From contig OENT01000409.1 in assembly GCA_900239685.1 (NCBI GenBank), forward strand, positions 57,352 through 121,351: a stretch of DNA of 64,000 bases, in the 5' to 3' direction. Both the position numbers and the translations under genes were made by a program. Source of the DNA: Rotaria macrura (lineage: Eukaryota; Rotifera; Eurotatoria; Philodinida; Philodinidae). The notes under the pieces are model-generated. The model saw only the letters and a list, made by a program, of their open reading frames with translations, ran no database searches and was not told the DNA's origin. Shown one piece after another: positions 59,631-64,000 of this stretch (its first letter is position 1; every line of letters starts with the position of its first letter).

Positions 59631-62338
59631 CTATTCATGGGTCATTGTTATGTAGAGAGACAAAGAATTACATTGACTTACCAAGTTACTTCTCATGGGA
59701 TGATGTTCTTTTCTTTCTTTCTGTGATGTTATTAAACACAAGAGAACAAAAACAATAAGTAATTGTAATATTTCTCTTTGTTCGTTACTAAAAAGAACTG
59801 GCGCGTTGATTAAATATGTGGATGTTTTCTTGAGGGATACCTTCTCTACGTTGACATTTTCTGGCAATATCAATTGTCTAAATATTTTGAAATGTGCGAG
59901 AAATAAGAATGAAATTTATTTAAAAAATTGATTAGTTGATACATATGTAATGTATAAATTTTAGGAATAATAGTAAATACATTTTCTTATCATATAATTG
60001 CGTATTCATGTTTTTCTCCTCTGCACACATCATATCTGCTTTCGAGTGCTTTAGATTAAGTATTAATGTGTTTCAGTGATATTTTCTTAACTTGAAAATG
60101 ATGTAACGAACACAGTATTTAATATTACTCAATAAATAGATTAACATTGATATTGTCAATTACGTCGATGAAACTTTCATATCTATTGACGTATTTGTTA
60201 AGATGAGAACGTACACGAATAGGAATGATCATAGTGTTCAAAGTTCCTGATGTATATTTATCAATTGTATAGAAAACATCTGGCGGATGTCCATTAAATT
60301 CTTATATACATTTAATTTCAGTGTTGACAGGGGACGTAGAAATATTGTGACAAGAATGCTAGAAATATAGAACTTATTGAATGTCAATGATGATCGAAGT
60401 CAAGATAAATATATTCAAAAAAAAAAGGTAATGATCAATCTATCATTATGTTTTTAACCATTGAATGTTGATAATAACAGAAAATATGATTTTACTACAA
60501 ATTAAGAAATATTTGAAGCTTGGAAATTTTCAGATAACTCGAGTCGACCTTCACTAGCAGACTCACGAATCGGTCGGCATGAAAAAATAGTTAGTTCTTA
60601 TAAAAATTGATGAGAGATTGAACAAATTTTCATGTCTATAACTCAGTAAAAATTAATTGGGTACAATGGATTTTTATATGAAATCATCGGTTACTTTGTC
60701 ATTGGTAAAGTTATCTTAACAATAACTAGAAATTTTGATAAACCGTTAATACTATTGTCGTATTTATGAATGAGAACTTCAAAGGAAAAAATAGTTATTC
60801 CTTTTGATAACGAATAGAATAATTGAAAAGAGGAACATATATTTCATAGTAAACAGCCTTCACAAAACAATGCCGATTGTCAAGATATGTCTTGAAGAAA
60901 TCTTCAGTAAGTCATGAAAAGTGTCTGCTTATTCATGAAGAATTTTTAACATAATGGGTCTCTTCGGATGAGTTCAAAGCTTATTAGTAGAAGAGTTCAA
61001 GGTTCTGACTATGATAGAATATGGAGTACTTCAGAAATGTAAGGTCGACATCGATCTATGATACATCACTGTTGACAATTACTGCAGATATATTCATTTG
61101 TAATCTCATTTATTTATTCTTCAATATTGTAAAATTAATAGAAATCATTTGTCGTTACCGACTTTTCTTGATAACGATTTATTAGCAGAATCTGAAATTC
61201 GTTCAAACGATAGACCTTGTGAGTTAGAATAACAATTGTGTTAGACACAGAGTTCTCGAAGGTTTTCTTTTGTAAAATATTAAGTTAAGAAAGTATCGTC
61301 TCATTGATTTAAAGATTTTTGCACTGACTGAACACTATTTGAGACCGGTGCTAGATGAATTTTCTTATATTTTTTTTCATCTGAATCAGAAAATTAAGTC
61401 AGATTATCGGATGTAATCATATATGTAATTCATATTGTCTTTAGTAAAACAAGTTTTCTAATTACTTGCTATCAAAAACTACTGATGAAATTGTTTTCTT
61501 CCAATAAATAGTAGTATTCTTCTGCCTAAACGTTGACTGCTGTTGATGTGCAAAAAGATGTCCGTAGTAGGTTCCAGTAAATATTTGACTAATGTGCGTA
61601 ACAAGACTAATTTCATTAGATTCTTTCGAAGAATTAACCGATTATGAGAACCTTTTTATCGTCGCAAAATCCGATGAGCACGCCTACAGGTTTTGAAATG
61701 TTGTACAGAGGCAAAATACTCTTTATAAAGAAAACTTTGTTCATCAGGACGTTAATACGAATCATTCATTAATGGTTGAAGTGAAGAAAATCACAACGTC
61801 ATCAAGTTGCACATCGAAAAGTCAAAAATGCATCTATACTTGTCAGCAAGGTAAAAAAACGGGTCTTGAAATCTTGGATCTTAATGAATCATTGAGAATT
61901 CTATGGATGGTTGTTGGTGTCAGTAACTATAGTAAATGTGTATCATTTGTGAAGTGTTATTAGCAGTAAAATTAGTAGCAATGAAGAAATCTTCAGATGC
62001 TATACGGTTTTCAATACTGGTATGTGTACTTTCGTGAAGTATGGGTGTATGAGTAGACGTCGTTTTGAATCAACAGGTCAGTTTCTGGTTCGGATTTCTA
62101 CGAGTTTAAAATGCTCTGCTAGTTGCCTTATCCAGGAATTCATAGTGACTTGATAATAACCGTTAGGAAAGGCATAATTATGCTGAAATATTTTCATATT
62201 TACTGGAAGATGTGTTGAAATGAACTCTTGGATGAATTTTCGTTCAATAGGAATGGTATCCGAAGAAATGAAAGTCGTGGCACTCCATATTAAGAGGTGT
62301 GCTTGTGTATGAATTGACGACTGATGAAATCCATTTAG
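59631..62338. other. gene-poor stretch, possible 5' exons of the ubiquitin-like gene
   Basis: About 2.7 kb with no confident gene. The first 250 bp may hold upstream exons of the ubiquitin-like gene. A 91-codon minus-strand frame (62078-62353) with aromatic and hydrophobic residues (NMKIFQHNYAFPNGYYQVTM) begins inside the terminal repeat of the neighbouring MITE. It could be a remnant exon, but I do not recognise it. Otherwise AT-rich sequence. Confidence 0.4.
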
Positions 62339-62346
62339 ATTGTAGG

Positions 62347-62851
62347 TAGGCATGCAACGAACCCGAACCCGAGTTCGCAGTTCGGGATTCGGGTTTGGGT
62401 TTCAGTTCGGTCTTAGAGTTCGTATTCGGGTTCGGGTATCAGGGTTCGTGTTCGGACTCAGGTTCGGGTTCGGTCTTGGGGTTCGGGTTCGGATCTATTT
62501 CTTGTGTGGGTTTGGTTTAAGCTACTCAAATTGAAAGATGGCGTAATGAGCAAAATACTTGCAGTAGTAAGCTCTCGTATCTGAATTTTTCAAAATTCGA
62601 AGCAATCAGATGTAAACAAGACCTTTGCTTATTTCATGTTAATTGGGGCGGAATCGTTTTGCTATCGGGTTACTTTTGATTCTTATCGAATCTTCCACAA
62701 TAGTTCTAATCGAGATCAAACCCGAACCCGAACCCTACGACCGAACCCGAACCCTATAACCGAACCCGAACTCGAACCCTATAACCGATCCCGAACCTAA
62801 CACCGAACCCGAACTCAACGAACCCGAACGTTCGGGTTCGTTGCATGCCTA
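62347..62851. mobile_element. hAT-like MITE with GGTTCG-rich subterminal arrays
   Basis: A 505-bp non-coding element. Its left end TAGGCATGCAACGAACCCGA is an exact inverted match to its right end (ending GTTCGTTGCATGCCTA). It is flanked by ATTGTAGG at 62339-62346 and ATTGTAGG at 62853-62860, an 8-bp duplication (one extra A at 62852), which is the hAT superfamily hallmark. Both subterminal regions are arrays of GGTTCG/CGAACC-type hexamers in opposite orientation (about 62355-62510 and 62715-62840). About 200 bp of unique sequence lies between. There is no transposase, so it would have depended on an autonomous relative. The hexamer arrays could fold into a very long hairpin. Confidence 0.8.
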
Positions 62852-62860
62852 AATTGTAGG

Positions 62861-63698
62861 GATTGTTGAGAATGGGTAATAGTTATGTTTATTATCAAAT
62901 CAACACTTAGAATCACTAAATGCTCTAGAAAAAGTTCTCTGAATAATTCTAATTTTCGATACACCAATAAAAAAAACAAACAAAAAGAATGCCTTAGAAT
63001 TTTGTTCACAGGTGTTCTATAAATTCTTCACGGCCTATCTGAATAGTTCGATGTAACTTACAAGAGAGGTTTAATTGATTTTTTTCACTGTTATAAATAC
63101 CTAAAACGTTACTCAGTTATAACAGGTAGAGTTTATTGAATCAAGAAATTTGTGAGCACTGATTTGACACGCTCTAGTAACCGGTCTCAAAAGACTCGGC
63201 CAATCCATCTGATTGATCTAAGTATAGTTCTTGTTCGAACGAATTCGTGAGATCATAAACGTTTTTTTTCGTTTTCATTCGAAAAATCTCACATTTGGTA
63301 ATTAATTTCGCTGTGGATAGTTACATAGTTTAATTAAGGAAGAAGTTACTGATTCGCTTTGGTTATTTAAATATTCTAAATTAATAAAACTAGTTCAGTC
63401 GAAAAAAAATTTGGAAAAGAGAAACGATGAAGCTTAAAAACCAATCATTGAGAGAAGTCAGGTTTTTAACGTTTTTATCTTGATTTTAAGTATTTTTACA
63501 TCATTTCAATCGATTATCAAAGCTTAGTTATTAAACCAAGACGTATTTTATATTCTGAGAATGAAGCTCCTTATGAAATTTACAAAAAGAAATGATATTT
63601 CCTATTTGAAACCTAAAAAAGCGATCACCTAATCAACTCGTCAATAAAAGAGAAAGAGATAGATACACGAGTGTAACCAGTCGAGCATTGTTGAACTA
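62861..63698. other. intergenic, nothing recognised
   Basis: About 840 bp of AT-rich sequence to the right of the MITE. A 64-codon minus-strand frame (62815-63009) runs into the element and is not supported. Confidence 0.4.
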
Positions 63699-64000
63699 GT
63701 TCATTTTACAGGTCGATGTTTTCGTAATCATCTGTTTGATTGGAAACAAATCTCTGAGTTTTCTGGATATAAGCAGAACTTGACTTGTACATTTCATCAT
63801 TATAAATGTGGTAATAAGATTCTCGTAAAAAACAATCATCTTCTCTATTCATGCGTTCTTTTTCAAACAATTAGACAGCAATATCGTCTTATTTTATTTT
63901 CAACTGATAGAAATGTATTGGTATCCTCCCATTTCGTCGACACGACCTTAATTAATCCCGTTTCATCGACAAGTTATTTTTCCCATTTCGTCGACATATT
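63699..64000 (+). other. open frame running off the right edge (possible exon)
   Basis: After a TTTTACAG acceptor-like site at 63710 the plus strand stays open to the window end (about 97 codons, GRCFRNHLFDWKQISEFSG...). It holds several Cys and His residues (TCTFHHYKCGNK) but no named domain. Its last third is made of the CGTCGACA-type repeat, so the open frame may be chance or part of a mobile element. Only sequence beyond the edge can decide. Confidence 0.25.
63930..63997. repeat. three spaced copies of a CCCATTTCGTCGACA motif
   Basis: Copies CCCATTTCGTCGACA, CCCGTTTCATCGACA and CCCATTTCGTCGACA lie at roughly 63930, 63957 and 63982, spaced about 25-27 nt apart in the same orientation. Such spaced subterminal repeats are typical of DNA-transposon ends in compact genomes. 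The window ends before the rest of the element can be seen. Confidence 0.5.

Noticed and set aside
62352-62840. Hexamer arrays read as telomere repeat or as a coding Arg/Val/Gly-rich peptide
   Set aside because: The GGTTCG-like repeats are imperfect, occur in opposite orientation at both ends of an element with TIRs and a target-site duplication, and so are internal MITE sequence, not a telomere or gene.
1-64000. CRISPR array, rRNA operon, bacterial-type operons
   Set aside because: No regularly spaced direct repeats with unique spacers, no rRNA-like sequence, and all recognised genes are spliced eukaryotic genes.

Overview
This window looks like nuclear DNA of a bdelloid rotifer. It is AT-rich, its genes are densely packed on both strands, and they carry many GT-AG introns, mostly about 50-70 nt with a minority of 0.5-3.7 kb. 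Three features point to bdelloids rather than another small invertebrate. One is a histone H2A whose normal fold is followed by a C-terminal tail of about 137 residues, as described for bdelloid H2A variants. Another is an ADP-ribosyltransferase fused to TPR repeats, and the third is an F-box/LRR-style protein at the left edge; both belong to families I know as expanded in Rotaria and Adineta. The species cannot be named from the sequence. I rebuilt exons by hand from splice sites; in nearly all genes the exon lengths add up to one uninterrupted frame.

Layout, left to right: the 3' part of an F-box/LRR-like gene (1-1586, +); a LYRIC/metadherin-like membrane protein (3578-5194, -); a complete ADAM10/Kuzbanian protease (6008-12011, +); the 25-residue ribosomal protein eL41 in two tiny exons (12626-12783, +); a gene-poor stretch of about 4.2 kb; cytoplasmic dynein light intermediate chain (17029-19408, -); a FAST-kinase-domain (FASTKD) mitochondrial RNA-binding protein (19990-27504, +) with a decayed MULE-like transposon in its largest intron; long-tailed histone H2A (27868-28980, -); an orphan protein (29390-30022, +); ARPC3 (30252-32687, -); golgin GMAP-210/TRIP11 (32968-47885, -, with a 55-N assembly gap in one intron); CLHC1 (48264-52081, +); the ART-TPR protein (52984-56131, -); a LicD/fukutin-like phosphotransferase (57688-58983, -); and the 3' exon of a ubiquitin-like-domain protein (59349-59630, -). 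The last 4 kb are gene-poor and hold a hAT-like MITE with a target-site duplication and another repeat at the right edge.

Most genes are unrelated housekeeping functions: trafficking (TRIP11, CLHC1, dynein LIC), actin nucleation (ARPC3), translation (eL41), mitochondrial RNA (FASTKD), Notch-type shedding (ADAM10) and chromatin (H2A). Four neighbouring pairs are divergent with short shared upstream regions. I found no operon, CRISPR array, rRNA or convincing tRNA, and no clearly new multi-gene system. The points most worth a second look are the H2A tail, the QxE variant of the ART catalytic motif, the Lys-to-Arg change in the dynein LIC P-loop, the LYRIC-like gene and the two transposon relics with intact duplications.
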